A stretch of 64,000 bases of DNA, taken from positions 1,922,001 to 1,986,000 of the forward strand of contig NZ_SHKY01000001.1 in assembly GCF_004217545.1 (NCBI RefSeq). The letters run 5' to 3'. The position numbers and the translations under genes were made by a program. The DNA is from Krasilnikovia cinnamomea. Its GTDB lineage: Bacteria > Actinomycetota > Actinomycetes > Mycobacteriales > Micromonosporaceae. The notes under the pieces were generated by a model, which saw only the letters and a program-made list of their open reading frames with translations, searched no databases and had not been told where the DNA came from. Positions 50,910 to 59,087 of the stretch are shown here, piece by piece (position 1 is the first letter of the stretch; each line of letters begins with the position of its first letter).

Positions 50910-51716
50910 ATGACCCCGACTGCCACCCGCCGCCGGTACCTGATGTGCCGGCCCACGCACTTCGCCGTGACCTACCGCATCAACCCGTGGATGGATCCGA
51001 GCGCGCCGTACGACAACGCCCTCGCGGTCAGCCAGTGGGAGAACCTGCGGCAGACGTTCCTGGACCTCGGCCACACGGTCGACCTGATCGACCCGCTGCC
51101 CGGGCTGCCGGACATGGTCTTCGCGGCGAACGGCGCCACCGTGGTCGACGGCAAGGTGCTGGCGGTGCAGTTCCGGGACGCGGAGCGCGCCGACGAGGGC
51201 CCGGCGTACGCGGCGTGGTTCGCGGCCAACGGCTTCGAGGTGCACGAGTCGAAGTACACCAACGAGGGTGAAGGCGACATCCTGCTGGCCGGCGACGTGC
51301 TGCTGGCCGGGACCGGGTTCCGCACCTCGCACGCCGCGCACGCGCAGACCCAGGAGGTCTTCGGCCGCCCGGTGATCACCCTGCAGCTGGTCGACCCGGC
51401 GTACTACCACCTCGACACGGCGCTGTGCGTGCTCGACAAGGACAACGTCGCGTACCTGCCGTCGGCCTTCTCCGCCGGCTCCCAGGCGGTGCTGCGCCAG
51501 CTGTTCCCGAACGCGGTCATCGCGACCGACGAGGATGCTGCCGTGTTGGGCCTCAACGCGGTCAGCGACGGCCGTACCGTGGTCTTGCCCGTGCAGGCCA
51601 CCGCCCTGAACGCCGCCCTGCGGGAGCGCGGGTACGAGACCGTGGGCGTCGACGTCTCCGAGCTGCGTAAGGCCGGCGGCGGCCCGAAGTGCTGCACCCT
51701 GGAGGTCCGAGGATGA
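50910..51716 (+). CDS. ddaH: dimethylarginine dimethylaminohydrolase family protein
   Basis: A 268-residue amidinotransferase-fold enzyme. Conserved parts: PDMVFAANGATVV, YTNEGEGDILLAG, YYHLDTALCVL with the catalytic His, and the nucleophile Cys near the end (GGGPKCCTLEV, Cys261/262). The family hydrolyses methylated arginine to citrulline, or arginine-like guanidino groups. The ATG at 50910 lies just before the fold; the longer frame was rejected. Its stop overlaps the rocD ATG by ATGA, tying it to ornithine metabolism. Whether the substrate is dimethylarginine or arginine is open. Confidence 0.9.
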   Translation: MTPTATRRRYLMCRPTHFAVTYRINPWMDPSAPYDNALAVSQWENLRQTFLDLGHTVDLIDPLPGLPDMVFAANGATVVDGKVLAVQFRDAERADEGPAYAAWFAANGFEVHESKYTNEGEGDILLAGDVLLAGTGFRTSHAAHAQTQEVFGRPVITLQLVDPAYYHLDTALCVLDKDNVAYLPSAFSAGSQAVLRQLFPNAVIATDEDAAVLGLNAVSDGRTVVLPVQATALNAALRERGYETVGVDVSELRKAGGGPKCCTLEVRG

Positions 51717-52993
51717 CGACGCATGCCGTGACCGACCGCACCGAGCGGAGCGAGGGCCGGGAGGGCACGGCTGAGGCGACTCAGTCGATGCGTACTCCCG
51801 CCGCGCTGGCGGACGCCGAGCGCTGGACGGCGCACAACTACCACCCGCTGCCCGTGGTGATCGCCGAGGCCGAGGGCGCCTGGGTGACCGACGTCGACGG
51901 GCGCCGGTACCTGGACTTCCTGTCCGGCTACTCGGCGCTGAACTTCGGCCACAGCCACCCCGGCCTGATCGCCGCCGCGCACGCCCAGCTGGACAAGCTC
52001 ACGCTGACCAGCCGCGCGTTCGTGCACGACCAGTTCGCCGAGTTCTGCCAGTCGCTGGCGCAGCTGTGCGGCAAGGACATGGTCCTGCCGATGAACACCG
52101 GCGCCGAGGCCGTGGAGACCGCCATCAAGGTGAGCCGGGCCTGGGGCTACCGGGTCAAGGGCGTGGCCGCCGAGCGGGCGAACATCGTGGTCGCCGAGAA
52201 CAACTTCCACGGCCGCACCACCACCATCATCAGCTTCTCCACCGACCCGGACGCCCGCAACGACTTCGGGCCGTACACCCCGGGGTTCACGATCGTTCCG
52301 TACGGCGACCTGGACGCGATCGCGGCCGCGATCGACGAGAACACCGTCATGGTGCTGCTGGAGCCGATCCAGGGCGAGGCCGGCGTGCTGGTGCCCCCGG
52401 CGGGCTACCTGGCCGGGGTACGGGCCCTGTGCGACCAGCACAACGTGCTGTTCGCCGCCGACGAGATCCAGTCCGGGCTGGGCCGCACCGGCCGCACGTT
52501 CGCGATCGAGCACGAGGGTGTCGTGCCGGACATGTACCTGCTCGGCAAGGCGCTGGGCGGCGGCATCGTGCCCGTCTCCGCGGTGGCGGCCAACCGGGAC
52601 ATCCTCGGCGTGCTGCGCCCGGGCGAGCACGGCTCCACCTTCGGCGGCAACCCGCTGGCCTGCGCGGTCGGCGCCGAGGTGGTCCGGCTGCTGCGGACCG
52701 GCGAGTTCCAGAAGCGCTCCGCCGAGCTGGGCGAGCGGCTGCACGCGGGCCTGAACAAGCTGATCGGGCACGGAGTCGTGGCGGTGCGCGGGCGCGGCCT
52801 GTGGGCCGGGGTGGACATCGACCCGGCGCTGATGACCGGCCGCCAGGTGTCCGAGCGCCTGATGGCCCGCGGTGTGCTAGCCAAGGACACCCACGGTTCG
52901 ACGGTCCGGCTGGCCCCGCCGCTGGTCGTCACCGAGGAGGACCTGGACCACGCGCTGGCCCAGCTCGAGGCCGTCCTCACCGAGGGCGCCTGA
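51713..52993 (+). CDS. rocD: ornithine aminotransferase
   Basis: A 426-residue class III PLP aminotransferase. Landmarks: FLSGYSALNFGHSHPGL, MNTGAEAVETAIK, NNFHGRTTTI, LLEPIQGEAGV, DEIQSGLGRTG and PLP-Lys in LLGKALGGG. It converts ornithine and 2-oxoglutarate to glutamate semialdehyde and glutamate. The ATG overlaps the ddaH stop, so the operon would send a guanidino compound through citrulline/ornithine to glutamate. The first ~30 residues before TPAALADAERWTAHNY are an unusual polar extension. A 16-bp perfect terminator follows. Confidence 0.93.
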   Translation: MTTHAVTDRTERSEGREGTAEATQSMRTPAALADAERWTAHNYHPLPVVIAEAEGAWVTDVDGRRYLDFLSGYSALNFGHSHPGLIAAAHAQLDKLTLTSRAFVHDQFAEFCQSLAQLCGKDMVLPMNTGAEAVETAIKVSRAWGYRVKGVAAERANIVVAENNFHGRTTTIISFSTDPDARNDFGPYTPGFTIVPYGDLDAIAAAIDENTVMVLLEPIQGEAGVLVPPAGYLAGVRALCDQHNVLFAADEIQSGLGRTGRTFAIEHEGVVPDMYLLGKALGGGIVPVSAVAANRDILGVLRPGEHGSTFGGNPLACAVGAEVVRLLRTGEFQKRSAELGERLHAGLNKLIGHGVVAVRGRGLWAGVDIDPALMTGRQVSERLMARGVLAKDTHGSTVRLAPPLVVTEEDLDHALAQLEAVLTEGA

Positions 52994-53005
52994 GCCGCAC
53001 GCAAC

Positions 53006-53043
53006 GTCGGCGGGTCACCGGAGTCATCCGGTGACCCGCCGAC
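53006..53043. terminator. bidirectional hairpin terminator
   Basis: A perfect 16-bp stem (53006-53021 with 53028-53043) with loop AGTCAT lies between the convergent rocD and FHA genes, the strongest hairpin in the window. Confidence 0.85.
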
Positions 53044-53048
53044 TGCGT

Positions 53049-54191
53049 TCAGCGCTCGAACTTGCGGATCGCCATCGTCGGCGCCTCCGCCATCACGGAG
53101 GCGGGCTGGCTCACCCCGCCCGTCGACCACATCCGGGCCCGCCCGACGTGCACCCCCGCGTACAGCTCGACGAGGTCGGTGGGGCCGAGCGTCCGGGTCT
53201 CGTCACGGGCCAGCGTGATCCGCTCGTCGTCGTCGGTGGAGCCGCCCGGGCGGATGCCCGTGCCGTTGGTGCTGATGTCGCGTACGGTCAGCTCGCCGCC
53301 GGCCAGGGCCAGCCGCACGTGCCCCCGGCTGATCCACTTGCGGGCGTCCTCGGTGAGCCACTGGCCCAGCATGATGCCGTTCTCCGGGGCCCGTCCCACC
53401 ACGACCGGCTGGCCCTCGGCGACGACGAACCGCTGCCGGATCACCCCGTCGATGCGTACGGACAGCAGCTCCACAGCCGGGCGCGGGCCCGCGTCCGTGA
53501 GCCGGGTGCCGTGCCGGGGGCAGGTCGGCGCGCCCGCCCGCAGGGTCGGCGGCGGCTGGGCGACCGGGCTGGTGAAGGTCCGCATGTCCGCGAACGGGCT
53601 GTCGGAGTCGACGGCCGCGCCGAAGCCGCTGCAGTTCGACTCGGGGCAGCGCCAGACCCGGGCCAGCAACTTGGCGCCCATCGGGGAAGGTTCACCCACC
53701 GGGGGGACCTCCCCGCGCCCCACCCGGGCGACCAGCACCGGGCCGCCCGCGCCGGGCACCGCGGCCAGCAGCCGCCCCGGCTCGTCCACCCACGCGCGCT
53801 GACCGCGGAACTGCTCGGCGCGCGAGCGGGTCAGCACCGGCAGCCCCAGCAGCTCGGCCACCTCCAGCACCCGGTCGTCGAGCTGGGGCACGACCTCGAC
53901 GACGCCGTCGTCGGCCCAGCGCCGCACGACCATCCGCTCGTTCGAGGTGAGGTCGGCGTCGGAGAGCAGGCTGCGGGGCACGACCGCGTAGACCGGGACG
54001 TTCTCCTCGGCCACGTGCCGGCCCAGCGCGTCGATGACCAGGCCGAGCCGCAGCATGCTGGCCGGGCGGCCGCCGTCAAGGTCGGCATATCGGACGACCT
54101 CGGACAGGTCCACCACCGCCCGGGCCAGGGCGGGGTCGGTGGTGAGCCGGGCCTCGATGGCGTCGAGGACCTTGCTGACCTCGAATCTCAC
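53049..54191 (-). CDS. FHA domain protein with PIN-like N-terminal domain
   Basis: A 380-residue protein. Residues ~1-130 look like a PIN/NYN-type nuclease fold (VVDLSEVVRYADLDGG, VPVYAVVPRSLLSD, DRVLEVAELLGLPVLTRS), though key acids are not certain. A middle part has a Cys cluster (RCPESNCSGFG, then CPRHG) that may bind zinc. The C-terminal ~110 residues are an FHA phosphothreonine-binding domain: VVVGRAPENG, ISRGHVRL, VRDISTNGTG. The GTG at 54191 is chosen because GAGGGA is correctly spaced. It could be a substrate of the Hanks kinases in this region. Confidence 0.8.
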   Translation of the reverse strand: MRFEVSKVLDAIEARLTTDPALARAVVDLSEVVRYADLDGGRPASMLRLGLVIDALGRHVAEENVPVYAVVPRSLLSDADLTSNERMVVRRWADDGVVEVVPQLDDRVLEVAELLGLPVLTRSRAEQFRGQRAWVDEPGRLLAAVPGAGGPVLVARVGRGEVPPVGEPSPMGAKLLARVWRCPESNCSGFGAAVDSDSPFADMRTFTSPVAQPPPTLRAGAPTCPRHGTRLTDAGPRPAVELLSVRIDGVIRQRFVVAEGQPVVVGRAPENGIMLGQWLTEDARKWISRGHVRLALAGGELTVRDISTNGTGIRPGGSTDDDERITLARDETRTLGPTDLVELYAGVHVGRARMWSTGGVSQPASVMAEAPTMAIRKFER

Positions 54192-54271
54192 GAGCACTCC
54201 CTCTGCGTACGCGGGCCGCTACCTGACGGTCATCATGCCGCCTGGGCGGTCGGCGCGGGACACCCGGGCGG

Positions 54272-54565
54272 TCAGGAGGCGTCGGCGAGAATCCGATCGA
54301 TACGGTTCGCGAGGGCGATGTCACGAGTGGTGACCCCACCGGCGGCGTGGGTGGAGCAGCGGAACGTCAGCGTCCGCCAACGGATGTCGATGTCGGGATG
54401 ATGGTCCATCTCCTCGGCGACCACGGCGACCCGGTCCACGACGGCGATCGCGGCCGGAAAACTGCGCAGGCCGACGGTCCGCACGATGGCGTCCGGACTG
54501 CCCTCCCAGCCGTCGAGGACGGCCACGGCACTGCGCACGGAGTCGGCGTCGAGCAGCTCTTCCAT
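54272..54565 (-). CDS. 4a-hydroxytetrahydrobiopterin dehydratase
   Basis: A 97-residue pterin-4a-carbinolamine dehydratase. The signature HHPDIDIRW followed by THAAGGVTTRDIALANRID is complete. The enzyme recycles pterin cofactor after aromatic hydroxylation; in many bacteria without such a hydroxylase its role is uncertain (possibly moonlighting). An ATG 6 bp upstream (54571) is an equally possible start. It stands between two unrelated genes. Confidence 0.93.
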   Translation of the reverse strand: MEELLDADSVRSAVAVLDGWEGSPDAIVRTVGLRSFPAAIAVVDRVAVVAEEMDHHPDIDIRWRTLTFRCSTHAAGGVTTRDIALANRIDRILADAS

Positions 54566-54694
54566 GCCCATCACCATAGTGCCCGCAGGGGGTCCGGCCA
54601 TGGCCGTGCGATGCGGATGTCGCCCGGCTTCGCTACGGTGTGCGCCGGAACCGCCGCCCACTCCGGGGCGGCGGCTGCCACGGGGAGGAACATC

Positions 54695-55477
54695 ATGAGT
54701 AATCGACGGCTGGCGTTCGCGGGCCTGATGCTGGCCGCCGCGGTCACCGTGACCGGCTGCGGCCCCAACGACAAGCCCGCGGCCTCGGGCGCGCCCGGCG
54801 CCGCCGCGGAGCAGGCCGCTCAGCCGGCGGACCCCACCGCCGAGCTGGCGGCGGCGGTCACCCTGCTGAACGAGACCACCATGAAGGTCTCCATGACCAT
54901 GGTCGGCGGGATCAACATGACCGGCGTGGCGGACCCGAAGGCGCAGACCGCCGACATGAAGATGACCCTGGGCGCGGCCGGCCAGGGCACCGAGATGGAG
55001 GTCCGCAAGGTCGGCACGGACGTCTACCTGAAGATCGGCGGGGAGCTGGGCAAGCTGGCCGGTGGCGGCGGCAAGTGGATGCACATGGACACCACCAAGC
55101 TCCCCGGAGGATCCAGCCTGGGCGCGCTCTCCGGTGACGACCCGGCGGGGACCAAGACCCTGATGAAGGCCGTGACCGACGTGAAGCGCACCGGCGAGGG
55201 CACCTTCACCGGCACGATCGACCTGACCAAGTCCCCCCAGTTCGGCGCGGACAAGCTGAAGGAACTCGGCGGCAAGGTCACGGCCGTGCCGTTCACCGCG
55301 AAGGTGGAGCAGGGCCGCCTGGTCGAGATGACCGTCGACATGGGCGGCATCTCGCCCGCCGCCGGGAAGATGACCTCCACGTACTCCGACTTCGGCACCC
55401 CGGTCTCGGTGAGCCGTCCGGACAAGTCGGAGATCACCGAGCTGCCCAGCGAGTTCAAGGGGCTGCTCGGCAGCTGA
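54695..55477 (+). CDS. LppX/LprAFG-type lipoprotein
   Basis: A 260-residue lipoprotein with signal peptide and lipobox VTGC. The mature part is an LppX_LprAFG-like fold: an N-terminal Ala/Pro stretch, then ETTMKVSMTMVGGINMTG, VGTDVYLKIGGELG, TKTLMKAVTDVKRTGEGTF, FTAKVEQGRLVEMTVDMGG. Such proteins have a hydrophobic pocket and carry lipids across the envelope in mycobacteria; the present cargo is unknown. GGGAGGAA precedes the ATG. Met content is high in the middle part. Confidence 0.88.
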   Translation: MSNRRLAFAGLMLAAAVTVTGCGPNDKPAASGAPGAAAEQAAQPADPTAELAAAVTLLNETTMKVSMTMVGGINMTGVADPKAQTADMKMTLGAAGQGTEMEVRKVGTDVYLKIGGELGKLAGGGGKWMHMDTTKLPGGSSLGALSGDDPAGTKTLMKAVTDVKRTGEGTFTGTIDLTKSPQFGADKLKELGGKVTAVPFTAKVEQGRLVEMTVDMGGISPAAGKMTSTYSDFGTPVSVSRPDKSEITELPSEFKGLLGS

Positions 55478-55504
55478 GCCGGACCGCCGCCGCACCGGCC
55501 CGGT

Positions 55505-55664
55505 TCACGGGCGGGTGCGGCGGCGCGGCCACGCGGTGGGCAGGGGGCGCGGCTCCGGCCGGTGCTGCTCGATCCACTCGTCGATGCGGGTCCACCAGTC
55601 GTACAGCCAGGCGACGCGCTCCTTCTCACCGCGCGGCACCTCCTCCGGCGGCACACTCCAGAAC
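55505..55664 (-). pseudogene. displaced C-terminal end of the acyltransferase gene
   Basis: In the +1 frame just beyond the acyltransferase's visible end, the sequence reads on as a natural C-terminus (FWSVPPEEVPRGEKERVAWL, WWTRIDEWIEQHRPEPRP) for about 54 residues to a stop at 55505. The switch point is the AAA at 55665-55667 on the minus strand: one A fewer would restore MKFW and the full protein of about 350 residues. Confidence 0.65.
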
Positions 55665-56561
55665 TTTCATCAGCAGCTGCTTGTCCATGGGCAGCTCCCG
55701 CCACAGGTCGCCGACCGTGAGCATCCGGTCCAGCCCGGTGTGCGCCACGAAGATCACCCCGGCGTCCGGGGCGGCGTCCAGCGCGGCCAGCAGCCCGCCC
55801 GGCTTGGGCGGCAGCAGGTTGCGCAGGGCCTGAGCGCGGACGGCCATGTCGTGCAGGCCACGGTCGCGCAGCCGGGCGATGGCACTCAACCGGCGGCGCG
55901 GGGTGAAGTTGCCACCCTCGGGAAAGATGACGAACGCGTCGTTGTCGTCCAGCCCGTTCGCCAGGTCCCCGATCTGCTGCTCCAGGGTGTGCGTGCCGGT
56001 GCGCCCGGGCGAGATGAAGCGGTTGGGCAGGCGGTTGAGCAGGACGTCCACGGCCGGGTCCCACTGCAGGGCCGCCTTGAGCACGATCCGCGGCTCCCGG
56101 GCGAACCAGTTGACCAGCGCGTGGATGAGGATGAAGGAGTCGCCCGGCCCGGCGTGCCGGCTGACCACGATCTCCGGTCGCCCCGGCACGGCCGTGTCCG
56201 GGTCGGTGCCGACCACATCCACGGTGAGGTGCAGCGACCAGCGCGCGATCCAGAACAGCGCGGCGAGGAACCGGCCGGTGAGGACGTAGTGCGCCCGCTG
56301 GAATCCGGGCGAACGGATCCGCCAGCCGAAGCCCGACGCCACCCACAGCGCGGCCAGCGCGACGAGGGCGGCGGCGTTCCAGACGACGTACACGATGGCC
56401 AGCCAGACCAGGCGCGGCACCCGCAGACGGCCCGGCACCAGCGGCGACGCGGCCAGCGCGGCGACCAGCCAGATCGGCAGCGTGGTCACCAGCAGACCGG
56501 CCAGCAGCACCACCAGCGGCGCGAACACACACCGGCGGACCCACGCGGGCGGCATCGGCAT
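55626..56561 (-). CDS. PlsC-type acyltransferase, C-terminus altered by frameshift
   Basis: A 311-residue membrane acyltransferase as it stands. Several N-terminal membrane helices (LVVLLAGLLVTTLPIWLVAAL, WLAIVYVVWNAAALVALAALW) precede the acyltransferase domain with SRHAGPGDSF (HxxxxD), VIFPEGGNFTP and PKPGGLLAAL. It would acylate lysophosphatidic acid or a related lipid. After LLMKV the frame leaves the family-like C-terminus and ends in CAAGGGAAR. The ATG shares a base with the stop of the patatin gene (TGATG), so lipid hydrolase and acyltransferase are coupled. Confidence 0.85.
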   Translation of the reverse strand: MPMPPAWVRRCVFAPLVVLLAGLLVTTLPIWLVAALAASPLVPGRLRVPRLVWLAIVYVVWNAAALVALAALWVASGFGWRIRSPGFQRAHYVLTGRFLAALFWIARWSLHLTVDVVGTDPDTAVPGRPEIVVSRHAGPGDSFILIHALVNWFAREPRIVLKAALQWDPAVDVLLNRLPNRFISPGRTGTHTLEQQIGDLANGLDDNDAFVIFPEGGNFTPRRRLSAIARLRDRGLHDMAVRAQALRNLLPPKPGGLLAALDAAPDAGVIFVAHTGLDRMLTVGDLWRELPMDKQLLMKVLECAAGGGAAR

Positions 56562-57418
56562 CACCCGTCGGCGCGCTGGACCGGCGGGGGTTCCACGCTC
56601 GCGGCCAGGTAGCGGCGGGTGGCGGTGTACGCCCGGCTGATCCGCCGCCCGATGGCCGCCATGTCCCGGTACGCCCACGGCGAGTCGTCGCGGCTCTCCC
56701 CGCCGCCGGTCGGCAGGACGTGCACCCGCACGTCGCCGGGCAGCGCGGCCATCTCGCGCGCGAACCGGTGCCGCCGGGCGATCTCGAACGCCACCTGCGC
56801 CACCTCCCACGGCCGCCGGGGCACGCTGAGCGGCCGTTCGATCCGGCCCACCTGAAGTACGAAGATCAGCTTGGCGCCGATCCGTACCGCCTCGCCGATC
56901 GGGATCGAGTTGACGATGCCGCCGTCGACGAAGTGCTCACCCTCGATCTGCATCGGCGGCAGCAGCCCGGGCACCGACGACGAGGCCAGCACCGCGTCGA
57001 CCAGCGGCCCGCTGTCGAACCAGTGCTCCGCCGCCCGTTCGATGCTGGCCGCGCAGCAGCGGAACGGCACCTTCAGGTCGGCGAAGGTGACCTGCTCCCC
57101 CAGCTCGCTCTCCAACAGCCGGCGCAGCGGCATCGGCGAGTGCAGATGGGTACGGGCGGCGAAGCGCCGCAGCTGCCGGGCGATGGAGTCGCCGTACACG
57201 TCGGCCGCCTCGGGTGACGACCACAGCTGGACGAGCCGGTCGGTGACGGCCTCGCTGGGGTCGGCGGCGACCAGCGCCCCGTTGACCGCGCCGATCGACG
57301 TGCCGACGACGACGTCGGGCGTGTAGCCGGCGCGGAACAGGGCGCGCAGCATGCCCACCTCGACGGCGCCGAGGACACCACCGCCACCGAGCACGAACGC
57401 GACCGGAGTGTCGACCAT
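56561..57418 (-). CDS. patatin-like phospholipase
   Basis: A 285-residue patatin. The oxyanion loop GGGGVLGAVEVG, the nucleophile elbow VGTSIGAVNG (Ser near 42) and the catalytic Asp in EHFVDGGIVNSIP near 163 are all present. Patatins hydrolyse acyl chains from phospholipids. Its stop overlaps the acyltransferase start, suggesting deacylation-reacylation in membrane lipid turnover. The first ATG is used; no other start is plausible. Confidence 0.92.
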   Translation of the reverse strand: MVDTPVAFVLGGGGVLGAVEVGMLRALFRAGYTPDVVVGTSIGAVNGALVAADPSEAVTDRLVQLWSSPEAADVYGDSIARQLRRFAARTHLHSPMPLRRLLESELGEQVTFADLKVPFRCCAASIERAAEHWFDSGPLVDAVLASSSVPGLLPPMQIEGEHFVDGGIVNSIPIGEAVRIGAKLIFVLQVGRIERPLSVPRRPWEVAQVAFEIARRHRFAREMAALPGDVRVHVLPTGGGESRDDSPWAYRDMAAIGRRISRAYTATRRYLAASVEPPPVQRADG

Positions 57419-57510
57419 CTCGTCATCGTGTCACGGCCACCCAACGATCCACGCCGGTCGCCGCGGTGTTCCACCGGTGACCGGCCCGATGGAACACCGC
57501 GACCGCCCGG

Positions 57511-59031
57511 TCAGCCGAGGGCGTTGAGGAACGGCTCGTGCGCGTTGCGGAACTCCCAGCCGTAGTACCGGTCCCAGTTGATCGACCAGGTCATCAGGCC
57601 GCGGAAGTCCGGGTTGGTGCCGCTGCGCGGGGTGTAGCCGCCGCAGTTGCCGCCCTTGACGAGGCAGGTCACGGCCTGCTGGACGCCGGCGGGGGCCACG
57701 TACCCGTTGCCGGCGCTGACCGCCGCGGGCGCTCCGAAGGCGACCTGGTCCTCGCGCAGCGCCGGGAACATGTTGGCGGTGTTGCCGGCCACCGGGAAGC
57801 CGGCCAGCAGCATGTCGGTCATGGCGATGTGGAAGTCCGCCCCGCCCATGCTGTGGTACTGGTTGTCCAGGCCCATGATGGAGCCCGAGTTGTAGTCCTG
57901 GACGTGCAGCACGGTCAGGTCGTTGCGCATCGCGTAGATGACCGGCAGGTAGGAGCCGGAACGCGGGTCCTGGCCGCCCCACGGGCCGGAGCCGTAGTAC
58001 TGGTAGCCGAGCTGCACGAAGAAGGTCTCCGGGGCCATGGTGAGCACGAAGCCGTTGCCGTACCGGGATTTGAGGGACTTCAAGGCCGAGATCAGGTTGA
58101 CGATCACGGGGGTGGTCGGGTTCTTGAAGTCGGTGTCGGTGGGGTCCAGCGACAGTGAATGGCCCTCGAAGTCGATGTCGACGCCGTCGAGGCCGTACCT
58201 GTCGATGATGGCGCTGACGGAGCTGACGAACGCGTCGCGCGCCGCGGTGCTGGTGAGCTTGACCACGCCCTTCTCGCCGCCGATGGAGAGCAGGACCTTC
58301 TTGCCGGCGGCGCGCTTGGCCCTGATCGCGGCGATGAAGTCGGCCTCGCTCTCGACCCCGGGGCATTCGGTCGCCGGGCAGAGCCTGAAGCGGATGTCGC
58401 CGGAGGTCTGCGACGTCGGTTCGCCGAAGGCGAGGTTGATGATGTCCCAGTCGGCGGGCACGTCGGCCATGCGCAGGTAGCCGGATCCGTTGGCGAAGCT
58501 GGCATGCAGGTAGCCGATGAGGGCGTGCTTGGGCAGCCCGGTGATCGGCGGCTCGGTGACCGGCGGCGTGGTGACCGGTGGCGTGGTGACCGGCGGCGTC
58601 GTGGTCGGTGGGGTGCTGACGGGCGGGGTGCCGCCGCCGCACGGTGCGCCGTTGAGCAGGCAGTTGGTGGGTGAGCCGGGGCCGCTGCCGAGGAAGCCGA
58701 AGGAGGCCGAGGCGCCGGGCGCGAGCGGGGCGTTGTACTCCCGGTTGGTGAACGTGAAGTGCTGGCCGCTGGTGGTCAGCAGCGCGTCCCAGTAGGACCC
58801 GACGGAGGAGCCCGCGGGCAGGTCGAACTCGACCTTCCACGTGGTGAGGGCGGCGGCGCCGCCGTTGGTGACGGTGGCCTGGGCCTGCCAGCCCGAGCCC
58901 CAGTCGGAGGACTTGACGATCGCCGCCGTGGGGGTGCCGGCGGCGCTGGCGGACCCTGCGGTCCAGGTGGCGGCGCCGCCGGCCGCGAGGGCGGCAACGA
59001 CGGCGAGGACGAGGGAACGGGATGGGCGCAT
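57511..59031 (-). CDS. secreted chitinase, CBM2 plus GH18
   Basis: A 506-residue secreted enzyme. Signal peptide cleaved near SASAAG; CBM2-type carbohydrate-binding module ~33-130 (SDWGSGWQAQATVTNGG, TTWKVEFDLPAG, FTFTNREYNAPLAPGAS); Pro/Thr linker; GH18 from ~165: HALIGYLHASFANG, VLLSIGGEKG, DGVDIDFEG, LTMAPETFFVQ, LMTWSINWDRYY. The acid Glu of DxxDxDxE is intact. GGAGG precedes the ATG. The box GGCCAATTATTAGGACTGTT upstream matches the other chitinase promoter. It lies 52 bp after an ABC ATPase gene on the same strand but has its own promoter. Confidence 0.93.
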   Translation of the reverse strand: MRPSRSLVLAVVAALAAGGAATWTAGSASAAGTPTAAIVKSSDWGSGWQAQATVTNGGAAALTTWKVEFDLPAGSSVGSYWDALLTTSGQHFTFTNREYNAPLAPGASASFGFLGSGPGSPTNCLLNGAPCGGGTPPVSTPPTTTPPVTTPPVTTPPVTEPPITGLPKHALIGYLHASFANGSGYLRMADVPADWDIINLAFGEPTSQTSGDIRFRLCPATECPGVESEADFIAAIRAKRAAGKKVLLSIGGEKGVVKLTSTAARDAFVSSVSAIIDRYGLDGVDIDFEGHSLSLDPTDTDFKNPTTPVIVNLISALKSLKSRYGNGFVLTMAPETFFVQLGYQYYGSGPWGGQDPRSGSYLPVIYAMRNDLTVLHVQDYNSGSIMGLDNQYHSMGGADFHIAMTDMLLAGFPVAGNTANMFPALREDQVAFGAPAAVSAGNGYVAPAGVQQAVTCLVKGGNCGGYTPRSGTNPDFRGLMTWSINWDRYYGWEFRNAHEPFLNALG

Positions 59032-59064
59032 GGGGGTGGCCTCCACGTCGAGACATCGACAGTT

Positions 59065-59087
59065 GGCCAATTATTAGGACTGTTAAC
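59065..59087. promoter_or_regulatory. chitinase control box, second copy
   Basis: GGCCAATTATTAGGACTGTT followed by AAC repeats the box upstream of the 44.7 kb chitinase operon; the second palindrome half (AACAGTCC) is replaced by AACTGATT. It overlaps the last codons of the upstream ATPase gene. Confidence 0.65.
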
